A DNA stretch of 6,296 nt. It comes from an uncultured Chloroflexota bacterium (lineage in GTDB: Bacteria > Chloroflexota > Anaerolineae > Anaerolineales > Villigracilaceae). The stretch lies in the NCBI GenBank assembly GCA_903837815.1, contig CAILWD010000433.1:1-6296 (forward strand), in the 5' to 3' direction. The notes beneath the pieces were generated by a model. The model was not told the DNA's origin. It worked only from the letters and a program-made list of their open reading frames with translations, and ran no database searches. A program made the translations under genes and the position numbers. This document shows positions 1 through 5,943 of this stretch, piece after piece. Numbering within the stretch: position 1 is the stretch's first letter; the number at the start of each line of letters is the position of its first letter.

Positions 1-7
1 CTAATCG

Positions 8-16
8 TGCTATACT
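8..16 (+). promoter_or_regulatory. Extended -10 promoter element near the left edge
   Basis: The bases TGCTATACT match the extended -10 pattern TGn-TATAAT with one mismatch in the hexamer. The identical nine bases occur upstream of the aminopeptidase at 3964-3972. Any -35 box would lie outside the window, so it cannot be judged. Transcription would start at about position 22-24, exactly at the foot of the hairpin at 24-77. It could drive a short RNA or a long leader of the Nudix gene. Confidence 0.45.
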
Positions 17-23
17 CCATTTT

Positions 24-92
24 AGATCCTCCTCGGTTTTTGCTTGTTCGCACTCGCAATTTTACCGAGAAGGATCTTATTTTTCACTTTTT
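24..92 (+). terminator. Hairpin with T-rich tail: intrinsic terminator, attenuator or small RNA
   Basis: Bases 24-37 pair with 64-77 in a 14-bp stem with one C/A mismatch at 31/70. Within the 26-base loop, TTGC at 40-43 can pair with GCAA at 56-59. The stem is followed at once by TTATTTTT (77-84) and a second TTTTT (88-92), the arrangement of a Rho-independent terminator reading rightward. There is no comparable T-run on the other side, so it acts in one direction. Because an extended -10 element ends at 16, the hairpin may begin at the transcript's own 5' end. It could therefore be a stand-alone small RNA or a transcription attenuator for the downstream Nudix gene. It could also simply terminate a gene left of the window. 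No known riboswitch class was recognised. Confidence 0.55.
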
Positions 93-245
93 GTCAAGCG
101 ACTTTGCTACAGCCATGTGGCTGCCATCCAAATCTGGAGCAGGAAAACGCCAGCCTGACGGCCTCCCCGATTCTACAGATGTCCATGTCCGTGATACACT
201 CGCCTTATGCCAAAATCAGATCAGGGAATGACTAAAGATAGGTAT
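93..245 (+). other. Gene-free stretch upstream of the Nudix gene
   Basis: Short reading frames here have no ribosome binding site and unremarkable composition, and none is credible as a gene. A small hairpin is present, with CAGCCA (110-115) pairing to TGGCTG (118-123). TGATACACT at 192-200 resembles an extended -10 element with no clear -35 box. If used, transcription would begin near 207, close to the possible Nudix start codons. Nothing else was recognised. Confidence 0.4.
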
Positions 246-704
246 ATGTTTATCCCCCGCACGGCGATTTTCCTTCGCTGTGAAGATGAATATTTGTTGA
301 TCAAAGGCGCGCCGACCAAACGTTTGTGGGCGGGGAAATATAACGGCGTTGGCGGGCATGTGGAACGCGGCGAGGATTTGCTTTCTTCGGCGCGGCGCGA
401 ACTGCTCGAAGAGACTGGTCTTGCCGCCGATTTGTGGTTGTGCGGCACGGTTGTGGTGGATGCCGGGGAAACGGGTGTCTGTCTGTTTGTTTTTTGCGGG
501 GAAAATATTCAGGGGCAGATCAGAGCCGGTGGAGAAGGATCAGTCGAATGGGTGGGCAGGGAGGCGGTTTCCAATCTCCCCGTTGTGGAAGATCTCCCCA
601 TCCTATTGGAAAAGATTCATTCGATGCAACGCGGCGACCCGCCTTTTTCGGCGCGATCTTATTATGACGAGGACGATAAATTGACGGTTGTGTTTGGCTT
701 ATGA
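246..704 (+). CDS. Nudix hydrolase (MutT/NUDT1-like nucleoside diphosphate hydrolase)
   Basis: Nudix enzymes hydrolyse nucleoside diphosphates linked to another group, releasing NMP plus pyrophosphate or a phosphorylated remainder. They are cytosolic and Mg-dependent. The 152-residue protein has a complete Nudix box, GX5EX7REUXEEXGU, at residues 37-59: Gly37, Glu43, Arg51-Glu52, Glu55-Glu56, Gly58 and Leu59. The preceding strands carry LLIKGAPTKRLWAGKYNG, and the C-terminus has a YDEDDKLTVVF strand. This form resembles the 8-oxo-dGTP diphosphatase-like branch, but the substrate cannot be read from sequence. In-frame ATGs at 207, 228 and 246 are all possible. I chose 246 because AGG (240-242) sits three bases upstream and the first core strand begins directly after it. 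At 228 the GGGA abuts the codon with no spacing, and 207 has no visible ribosome binding site. It converges on the lipoprotein gene. Confidence 0.93.
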   Translation: MFIPRTAIFLRCEDEYLLIKGAPTKRLWAGKYNGVGGHVERGEDLLSSARRELLEETGLAADLWLCGTVVVDAGETGVCLFVFCGENIQGQIRAGGEGSVEWVGREAVSNLPVVEDLPILLEKIHSMQRGDPPFSARSYYDEDDKLTVVFGL

Positions 705-745
705 ACACAAACATCCCGAAGGCTGCCTTTGGGGTGTTTGTGTTT
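703..745. terminator. Bidirectional hairpin terminator filling the convergent spacer
   Basis: Bases 703-722 pair with 726-745 around the three-base loop CTG (723-725). Every position pairs, counting three G-U wobbles (718/730, 714/734 and the terminal 703/745). The Nudix stop codon ends at 704 and the lipoprotein stop codon (opposite strand) begins at 746 and ends at 744. The whole 39-base spacer is therefore the hairpin, and the stem reaches into both stop codons. There is no long T-run on either side; only GTGTTT within the stem itself is T-rich on the top strand. The likely role is termination and 3'-end protection of both convergent transcripts. Confidence 0.75.
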
Positions 746-1535
746 ACGGGATGTTGTAACTTTGCAGTTCAGTGGTGACGGAGTACATTTGCCCGCCGAA
801 GTCGCCGCTTTCAATCATTTTGACGTATCCCACGCCGGGGGCGTACCAGGTGAGGGCGGCGCCGTTGAATTTAATCGGCAGGTTGGCGCCGGCAAAGGAG
901 GAAGTGATGTCTACGGTGGAGTTGGATTTGATTTTGACTGTCTCGAAGGTGCCGGCGGGGACGGTGACGATTTCCCTTCCCGCCTCTTGCATGGTGGTCG
1001 AGTAAATCCCTTCTGCCGAGGCTTGCGGATTATCGGGCATGACAATGCTTCCCTGTAGGTGCAGGCTGTACTGCCATTGCATCCCTGGGGTGATGTTTTT
1101 GGGTATGCTTTCTCCATTGACTTCTGAAGTTTTTAAATGTGCGGTCATATCCTGCATCGAAATGTCTGCCGTACTTCCGCCGCTGAGTTGCTGCGTTACC
1201 AAACCGTCGGGCAGACAGGCCCATTCCTGGGTGAGGGTCTGGTTGGCAAATTGGGTGGTTAGGGTGAAGCCATCCTCCCATTTTTGAGTGATTGAATTGG
1301 CGTAAATGAAGGCGCCGCCCGGCGCGCCTATGCTGGTGTAGACCCATGTTGCGCCCTGCGCAGAGGGATACAATGAATTGTCGCAGAGTTTGCCTGCCGC
1401 GGAAGATGTGCCCGGGTTGGCGGTTCCAAGAATTGGCAGGGTCACGCCCGAATTCCTGTTCCCTTCTCTGCCGCAGGCCGTCAGGGCAAACAACAATCCG
1501 GTCAAAATTAGCGCGGGTTGGAATTTGGCTTGCAA
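744..1535 (-). CDS. Secreted lipoprotein of unknown function
   Basis: This 263-residue protein starts with a short basic region, a hydrophobic stretch and the lipobox L18-T-A-C21, so it should be cut before Cys21 and lipid-anchored outside the membrane. Residues 22-50 form a Gly/Ser/Asn/Thr-rich linker. The rest looks like an all-beta domain, with YPSAQGATWVY (56-66), WQYSL (154-158), VPAGTFETVKI (192-202) and WYAPGVGYVKM (230-240). The last two motifs resemble those of extracytoplasmic beta proteins such as the DUF3108/TapB-like group; that link is from memory and tentative. No catalytic motif is seen. The start is TTG at 1535, supported by GGAGA (1541-1545), seven bases from the GGAG core to the codon. 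No ATG lies at a better place, and the signal peptide fits this start. It follows the histidine kinase gene by 13 bases and is probably cotranscribed with it. Confidence 0.85.
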   Translation of the reverse strand: MQAKFQPALILTGLLFALTACGREGNRNSGVTLPILGTANPGTSSAAGKLCDNSLYPSAQGATWVYTSIGAPGGAFIYANSITQKWEDGFTLTTQFANQTLTQEWACLPDGLVTQQLSGGSTADISMQDMTAHLKTSEVNGESIPKNITPGMQWQYSLHLQGSIVMPDNPQASAEGIYSTTMQEAGREIVTVPAGTFETVKIKSNSTVDITSSFAGANLPIKFNGAALTWYAPGVGYVKMIESGDFGGQMYSVTTELQSYNIP

Positions 1536-1548
1536 GTGTTTCTCCGGG

Positions 1549-2715
1549 TTACTGCCATTTCAATAATGAGATGGTGAATTTGCTGCCCTTGCCGGGCGTG
1601 CTTTCAACATCCAACATGCCATGATGATGTTGGATGACCTGACGGGTAATGGAAAGCCCGATGCCGAGTCCGCTGTATAATTCATCGCCATGCCGGGCTA
1701 CATGGTAGAACCTGTCGAAGATGCGCGGGCGGACTTCGGGGGGGATGCCAATGCCGCGGTCTTCGACCGATACTTTCACATACTCGCCCTGCTCCAGACA
1801 GCGGATTTCCACCTCGTTCTTTGCGCTACTGAATTTAACGGCATTGTCCACCAGCCCGGCGATGGCGCGTTCAAGCGACTGCGCGTCGCCGCGAACCCTG
1901 GAAACGCCGTAATCGCCTTTGATTTTCAGGGTTACCTGCTTTGCCTTTGCCTTCTCTTCGTTTTTTGCCGCCACGTTATTTATCACTTCCATAATATCCA
2001 CAGGCTGGAACTCGGGCAGCACCAGCTCAATTTCTTGCAGGAAGAGCAGGTCGTTGACCAGTGAGGTGATCTGGTCTACATTACGGACAACCGTGTGGAT
2101 GGTCGCATTGAGTTGTTCGCCGTTGAACATGCCCTTTTCGATGGCATGTAGGTAGCCGCTTGCAACCATCAACGGGGTCCGAAGTTCATGCGCCACATTC
2201 GAGAGGAATTCGCGCCGCACCAGGTCTTGCTCGGCGAGTTTTTGGTAGGCGTCGGCCAGTTCGGAGGCACGCATCCGCAGGTCTTCGATGGCCATTTCGT
2301 CGTTCTGACGCAGGCGGCTGCTGATTTCCTCCACCATTGCCATTGCCACGCTGGGGCTGCGCTTCAAGACGCGGTTGAAGCCGTCTTTGTCCAATTCCAG
2401 AACGATGACGTTGGTTTTGGCTTGAACCGTTGCCGCGCGCGGCGCGTTGTGAATCAACGCCATTTCACCAAAAAAATCCCCGGCGGTCAGGGATTTCAGC
2501 AGGCGTACTTCTGAATTATTGATGACCTTCGTCACCTCCAGATCGCCTTCCAAAATCATATAGAAGACGTATTCCAATTCGTTTTCCTTGCAAATTACAG
2601 TGTCTGCCGGGTAGGTGGTAATGCGGCTGTTAATGATGATTTCCTGCACTTCTTCTGGTTTGATGCCAGGGAATGCGCGCGGAATGATTCTCGCGGGGGT
2701 GCGTGTGTTGGTCAT
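1549..2715 (-). CDS. Soluble histidine kinase with an N-terminal cyclic-nucleotide-binding domain
   Basis: This 388-residue protein has no membrane segment, so it is a cytosolic sensor kinase. Residues 15-125 form a CRP/PKA-type cyclic-nucleotide-binding domain. Its phosphate-binding cassette is GDFFGEMALIHNAPRAAT (79-96), with the Glu84 and Arg93 that usually hold the ribose and phosphate of cAMP or cGMP. A charged helix at about 128-168 looks like a coiled-coil linker. The dimerisation/phosphoacceptor domain follows with FLSNVAHELRTPL, the phosphorylated residue being His176. The ATPase domain has the N box (Asn291 in LVDNAVKFS), G1 (Asp319 in VEDRGIGIPP), the F box (IFDRFYHV, 333 on) and G2 (GLGIGL, 349-354), all apparently intact. 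No response regulator is encoded in the window. The ATG at 2715 is preceded by AGGAAG (2725-2730) with nine bases between. The downstream lipoprotein shares its transcript. The ligand is inferred from the cassette, not shown. Confidence 0.95.
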   Translation of the reverse strand: MTNTRTPARIIPRAFPGIKPEEVQEIIINSRITTYPADTVICKENELEYVFYMILEGDLEVTKVINNSEVRLLKSLTAGDFFGEMALIHNAPRAATVQAKTNVIVLELDKDGFNRVLKRSPSVAMAMVEEISSRLRQNDEMAIEDLRMRASELADAYQKLAEQDLVRREFLSNVAHELRTPLMVASGYLHAIEKGMFNGEQLNATIHTVVRNVDQITSLVNDLLFLQEIELVLPEFQPVDIMEVINNVAAKNEEKAKAKQVTLKIKGDYGVSRVRGDAQSLERAIAGLVDNAVKFSSAKNEVEIRCLEQGEYVKVSVEDRGIGIPPEVRPRIFDRFYHVARHGDELYSGLGIGLSITRQVIQHHHGMLDVESTPGKGSKFTISLLKWQ

Positions 2716-2736
2716 GAAAACCTGCTTCCTGGTTTC

Positions 2737-2745
2737 ATTGTATCA
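2737..2745 (-). promoter_or_regulatory. Candidate extended -10 for the kinase-lipoprotein pair
   Basis: Read on the minus strand, these bases are TGATACAAT, an extended -10 (TGn) with one mismatch in the hexamer. No -35 box is visible at 16-18 bases. Transcription would start near 2730, leaving a leader of about 15 bases that begins at the kinase's AGGAAG ribosome binding site. Confidence 0.4.
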
Positions 2746-2875
2746 TTTTGAAATGCTGCAAGGTTCACCCATTTGGGCTGTGGGAGATTCTAGCAAAAAG
2801 GCGATGACAAGGCAACGTTTCACGTGTTGCATTTTCAATGCATATATCGACACGGCGCGCTGGCTGTCATAATCG
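2746..2875. other. Divergent regulatory region between the kinase and phosphoesterase genes
   Basis: The 186-base gap separates two divergently transcribed genes. Small dyads are visible: GCAAC (2812-2816) with GTTGC (2826-2830), and TGCATT (2828-2833) with AATGCA (2837-2842). CACGTG (2821-2826) lies inside the first dyad. These could be operator sites for a shared regulator, but such short dyads also occur by chance. No T-tailed terminator is seen. Confidence 0.3.
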
Positions 2876-2881
2876 TATAAT
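2876..2881 (+). promoter_or_regulatory. Consensus -10 box for the phosphoesterase gene
   Basis: TATAAT matches the housekeeping sigma -10 consensus exactly. There is no TG extension and no good -35 box at 16-18 bases, so an activator may be required. Transcription would start near 2888, directly at the AAAGG ribosome binding site, giving a leader of roughly 14 bases before the ATG at 2902. Confidence 0.5.
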
Positions 2882-2901
2882 TCACGCAAAGGATGCCGAA
2901 T

Positions 2902-3906
2902 ATGAAATTGATCATACGCCTCGTAATTCTGACTGCCCTCTTTGCGTTCCTCACCTTAGCCTGTCAGCCCAGCCCGGTGGCGCCTGTCTCCTCAGCCTTT
3001 CCGCCCACCCTGCCGCCCTTTCCCACTTCCACATCTGCGCCTCTCCCCGAAGCAATCTCAAGCGAAGAACTGGCTCCAGTTCCCCTGCCGCTTGTGCCGA
3101 ATTTTTCCCATATCGTCGTCATCGTTTTCGAAGATAAGGAATATGGTTCGGTTGTCGGTAATGGCCAACTGCCCTACTTCAACCTGCTTGCCGGCACCTA
3201 CACCCTGTTAACCTCTTATTTTTCCGTTTCGCATCCCAGCCTGCCGAATTACCTTGCCCTCATCGGCGGCGATACTTTCGGCGTCATCGAGAATTGCGAA
3301 GACTGTTTTCTCGCCGTTCCCAGCCTGCCCGACTTCATCGAACAAAGCGGGCGCACCTGGAAGACCTACCAGGATGATATGCCCGACCCATGTTATACCG
3401 GCAGCACCATGCGTTATCTTCAGGAGCACAATCCCTTTGTTTATTTCGACTCCATTCGTCTCGATGCGCAGCGTTGCCGCCGCAGTGTTGTGCCGCTTGC
3501 CCAACTAGACGGCGACCTTGCCCTCAACGACCTGCCAAACTTCGTGTTCATCGCCCCCGACATTTGTTACTCTTCCAACACCTGCGACCTTCCCCTTGCT
3601 GACGCCTGGCTCAAGCAACAGATCGACAAACTTTACCCTGTGCTGGAATCTTCGGGCGAACCCTTTCTTATCATCCTTACCTGGGACGAGGGAGAATCGA
3701 ACCTCGGCTGTTGCGGACTTTCCCAACCCGCAGGCGGGCGCGTCGCCACCGTTCTCATCTCCCCGCAGGTGAAGCAAAACTTCAAAGACGAGACCCCCTA
3801 CTCGCATTACTCCATCCTCAAGACCATTTCCGAAGCTTGGGGGCTTCCCCAAGCGGGTCACGCCGCCGACGCCGAGACCAACCTCATCGCCGCCCCGTGG
3901 AAATGA
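2902..3906 (+). CDS. Lipid-anchored phosphoesterase (acid phosphatase/phospholipase C-like family)
   Basis: This 334-residue protein belongs to the bacterial phosphoesterase family with an alkaline-phosphatase-like fold (Pfam PF04185), which hydrolyses phosphate esters outside the cytoplasm. A signal peptide leads to LTLAC, with Cys21 as the likely lipidation site; the -3 and -2 residues are off consensus. A Pro/Ser/Thr linker covers about 24-65. Family motifs follow in order: HIVVIVFEDKEYG (70-82), HPSLPNYLALIGG (111-123), WKTYQDDMPDPCY (153-165), a Pro-Asp site in FIAPDICY (216-223), TWDEGE (260-265), and VLISPQVK then YSHYSILKT (284-308). The catalytic-domain Cys count beyond Cys21 is eight (132, 135, 164, 192, 222, 228, 270, 271), which suggests disulfides. 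I chose ATG 2902 over ATG 2893 because AAAGG (2888-2892) is nine bases from 2902 but abuts 2893. The true substrate, whether phosphomonoester, phospholipid or another, is unknown. Confidence 0.9.
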   Translation: MKLIIRLVILTALFAFLTLACQPSPVAPVSSAFPPTLPPFPTSTSAPLPEAISSEELAPVPLPLVPNFSHIVVIVFEDKEYGSVVGNGQLPYFNLLAGTYTLLTSYFSVSHPSLPNYLALIGGDTFGVIENCEDCFLAVPSLPDFIEQSGRTWKTYQDDMPDPCYTGSTMRYLQEHNPFVYFDSIRLDAQRCRRSVVPLAQLDGDLALNDLPNFVFIAPDICYSSNTCDLPLADAWLKQQIDKLYPVLESSGEPFLIILTWDEGESNLGCCGLSQPAGGRVATVLISPQVKQNFKDETPYSHYSILKTISEAWGLPQAGHAADAETNLIAAPWK

Positions 3907-3942
3907 CCCGCCTCCGTATTCTCAAAACATGCCATATCTCAC

Positions 3943-3972
3943 TTGGATATAACCCAGACCACCTGCTATACT
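3943..3972 (+). promoter_or_regulatory. Promoter of the aminopeptidase cluster
   Basis: A -35-like TTGGAT (3943-3948) is followed after 18 bases by TATACT (3967-3972) with a TGC extension (3964-3966). This is the best-formed promoter in the window. Transcription should start near 3979, leaving a leader of about 29 bases to the ATG at 4008. Confidence 0.6.
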
Positions 3973-4007
3973 TGCGTTTAAAATAATCCCATTCGACCAG
4001 AGGTTCT

Positions 4008-5270
4008 ATGACAAATCGAATTCATCAGGAAATGCTCCAAAAATACGCCGAAGCCATTGTCAAGGTTGGCTTGAACCTTCGCGCCGGTCAACGCTTGATC
4101 ATCACCCTTGCCGTCAATCGCGGTGTCCCGATTCAATTTGCCCCCCTCGTTCGCGAAGTGGTCAAAGCCGCGTATGGGGTCGGCGCAAAATACGTGGACG
4201 TGATTTGGGGCGACGAGGAAACCCTGCGCCTGCGCGCCCAACTTGGGCCACGTGATGCCTTTGAGGAATACCCCGTCTGGTCTGTGGAGGCCATCATGGG
4301 GATGATCGACAACGGCGACGCCTTGCTCTCCATCACCGGCGCGAATCCCGACCTCTACAACGGGATCGACTCCGAAGTTGTAGGCGCCATTCAGAAGACA
4401 CACCTCAAACATTTTAGCAGGGTCACAGAAAGGGTTACCACAAACGCCGTCAACTGGTGCGTGGTTGCCGCTGCGGGTGAGGCTTGGGCGCAAAAGGTCT
4501 TTCCCGATCTTCCAGCCGATGCGGCGCAGCAGAAATTATGGGAATCCATCTTTGCCACTGCCCGCATAGATCGCCCCGATCCCATTGCTGACTGGCAGAA
4601 CCATATCGTCACCTTGCGGAGCCGTGCCAAATACTTGCAGGAGAAGCACTTCACAGCCTTGCATTATTCCGCCCCCGGCACCGACTTCACCCTCGGCCTG
4701 CCTGCCGGTCACATGTGGATCAGCGCCCAGTCCATGGCGCAGAACGGCGTGGCATTCACCGCCAACATGCCCACGGAGGAAGTCTTCACCCTGCCCGATC
4801 GCAACCGCGCAGATGGCGTGGTCACCTCCACCTTCCCCCTCAGTTACGGCGGATTCCTCATCGAAGATTTTCAAGTCACCTTCGAAAAGGGACGTGTGAC
4901 CAAAGTCACCGCAAAGAAGGGCGAAGCCATTTTGCAAAAACTGGTGGATACCGATGAAGGCTCGCACTTCCTTGGCGAGGTTGCCCTTGTCCCTGCCAGT
5001 TCGCCTATTGCCCAACGCGGACATCTCTTCTACAACACGCTGTTCGATGAAAACGCATCCTGCCATATTGCCATCGGGCGCGCTTACCGCTTCACCCTGA
5101 CTGGTGGAGAGGAATTGACCGACGAGGAGTTCCTCGCTGCGGGGGGCAACGTCAGCATGAACCATGTCGATTTTATGATCGGCTCACCGAAGATGGATAT
5201 TGACGGCATCAAACAGGACGGTTCCCGAGAGCCTGTTATGCGTCAGGGCGAGTGGGCCTTTGACGTATAA
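4008..5270 (+). CDS. M29-family metallo-aminopeptidase
   Basis: Peptidase family M29 (AmpS/aminopeptidase T/PepS) enzymes use two metal ions to remove N-terminal residues from peptides in the cytosol, for peptide turnover and amino acid recycling. The 420 residues match the usual family length of about 400-415, and there is no signal peptide. The expected metal-site motifs are present: NMPTEEVFTLPDR (Glu258), FLGEVALV (Glu324), FYNTLFDENASCHIAIG (His353), GRAY (Tyr360) and NHVDFMIG (His386 and Asp388). These six keep a constant offset of eight from the Thermus aminopeptidase T residues as I remember them (Glu250, Glu316, His345, Tyr352, His378, Asp380), which supports an active enzyme. AGAGG (3999-4003) lies four bases before the ATG. 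The membrane-protein gene follows after 28 bases with no terminator between, so the two are probably cotranscribed. Substrate preference cannot be read from sequence. Confidence 0.96.
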   Translation: MTNRIHQEMLQKYAEAIVKVGLNLRAGQRLIITLAVNRGVPIQFAPLVREVVKAAYGVGAKYVDVIWGDEETLRLRAQLGPRDAFEEYPVWSVEAIMGMIDNGDALLSITGANPDLYNGIDSEVVGAIQKTHLKHFSRVTERVTTNAVNWCVVAAAGEAWAQKVFPDLPADAAQQKLWESIFATARIDRPDPIADWQNHIVTLRSRAKYLQEKHFTALHYSAPGTDFTLGLPAGHMWISAQSMAQNGVAFTANMPTEEVFTLPDRNRADGVVTSTFPLSYGGFLIEDFQVTFEKGRVTKVTAKKGEAILQKLVDTDEGSHFLGEVALVPASSPIAQRGHLFYNTLFDENASCHIAIGRAYRFTLTGGEELTDEEFLAAGGNVSMNHVDFMIGSPKMDIDGIKQDGSREPVMRQGEWAFDV

Positions 5271-5298
5271 AGACCGGATGGATTTTCAAGGAGATTAG

Positions 5299-5880
5299 AT
5301 GCCCGGAAAACCGAAACTCAATCCAGATGAATTTTTGAAAGCGGAATATGAATATATCGCCAGTACAGTGATCCAGGCGAACGAAGACCGATCCCGCGTG
5401 GCCTCGTTCTATTTTGTTTCGGTCGGTTCGCTGGTGGCAGCCATCCTCGGCTCGATTTTTTCCGCCAATGATTTGAAGAGCGTTTCGCTGGCGTTTGCAG
5501 GGCTGTTCGTTGCGCTGACCGCCCTCGGCGCTTTGACCCTTTCGCAGCTTGCCCGCTTGCGCGCCGCCTGGCATGAATCCGCCGAGGCAATGAATCAAAT
5601 CAAGGATTATTACATCAGCCAGAATCAGGAAATCGCGCCTGCTTTCAAATGGAGGGCGCACACCCTTCCGCCCACCGATAAGCCGTTCAGCATTGCCAAT
5701 CTCATTGCAGTTGAAGTTGCCTTGCTGGGCGCAATTACCAGCGCGGCCGCCATGTATTTTCTTCTCGCGTTTTTGGGCAATATTGCATGGTGGGGTTGGG
5801 CGCTGTTTTTTGTGACACTGATCGCCGGGTACATCTCGCTCTGGGCCTGGTACAAATACCTACTGGTGGATAATCAATAA
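5299..5880 (+). CDS. Four-helix membrane protein of unknown function
   Basis: I do not recognise a named family for this 193-residue protein. An N-terminal amphipathic segment (about 8-33, with EYEYIASTVIQANEDRSR) precedes two membrane helices, about 34-54 and 61-84. A polar middle part (85-129) carries Arg, Lys and Glu residues and a YYISQNQ stretch. Two more helices follow, about 131-158 and 163-187, ending in a short YKYLLVDNQ tail. With an even helix number, both ends and the middle part would face the same side, most likely the cytosol. The two-plus-two layout with a soluble middle resembles SLATT-type membrane proteins in outline only; no sequence motif was matched. The start is well supported: AAGGAG (5288-5293) is five bases from the ATG. 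It lies 28 bases after the aminopeptidase and probably shares its transcript. No catalytic residues are evident. Confidence 0.87.
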   Translation: MPGKPKLNPDEFLKAEYEYIASTVIQANEDRSRVASFYFVSVGSLVAAILGSIFSANDLKSVSLAFAGLFVALTALGALTLSQLARLRAAWHESAEAMNQIKDYYISQNQEIAPAFKWRAHTLPPTDKPFSIANLIAVEVALLGAITSAAAMYFLLAFLGNIAWWGWALFFVTLIAGYISLWAWYKYLLVDNQ

Positions 5881-5886
5881 CATTCG

Positions 5887-5932
5887 CATTGAGCGTAGCC
5901 GAAACGCCTATCCTTCGATTACGCTCAGAATG
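5887..5932. repeat. REP-like palindrome between the membrane and flavoprotein genes
   Basis: TGAGCGTAGCCGAA (5890-5903) faces TTCGATTACGCTCA (5914-5927), giving a 14-base dyad with one G-U wobble and one C/A mismatch around a ten-base loop. CATT (5887-5890) and AATG (5929-5932) can extend the stem across a small bulge. The GAGCGTAG-CGAA core resembles dispersed intergenic palindromes known from several bacterial lineages. Only one copy lies in this window, so the repeat status is inferred. It has no T-tail. Confidence 0.55.
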
Positions 5933-5943
5933 GAGACTGGCAC

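Noticed and set aside
7..235. Two overlapping short open frames at the left edge (7-231 and 44-235)
   Set aside because: They have no ribosome binding site, run through the hairpin and T-tracts, and show no protein-like pattern.
1..245. tRNA gene or known riboswitch in the leader
   Set aside because: No cloverleaf, T-loop consensus or recognised aptamer core could be traced.
729..1058. Plus-strand open frame opposite the lipoprotein gene
   Set aside because: It is Gly/Asp-rich low-complexity sequence typical of a shadow frame and begins inside the terminator hairpin.
1549..2715. CRP-type transcription factor
   Set aside because: The cyclic-nucleotide domain is followed by a phosphoacceptor and an ATPase domain, with no helix-turn-helix.
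2828..2842. TGCATT/AATGCA hairpin as a terminator
   Set aside because: The stem is six base pairs without a following T-run and lies upstream of a gene, so it fits an operator or chance better.
3208..3861. Antisense open frames opposite the phosphoesterase gene (3208-3504, 3505-3861)
   Set aside because: The plus-strand gene carries ordered family motifs over the same stretch; the antisense products look random.
3978..5661. Long antisense open frames opposite the aminopeptidase and membrane-protein genes (3978-4493, 4536-5165, 5236-5661)
   Set aside because: They are codon-bias shadows of strongly recognised genes on the other strand and have no family features.
5299..5880. Cyclic-oligonucleotide or similar anti-phage defence effector
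   Set aside because: Only the helix layout is suggestive; no nucleotidyltransferase, nuclease or other defence gene is in the window.
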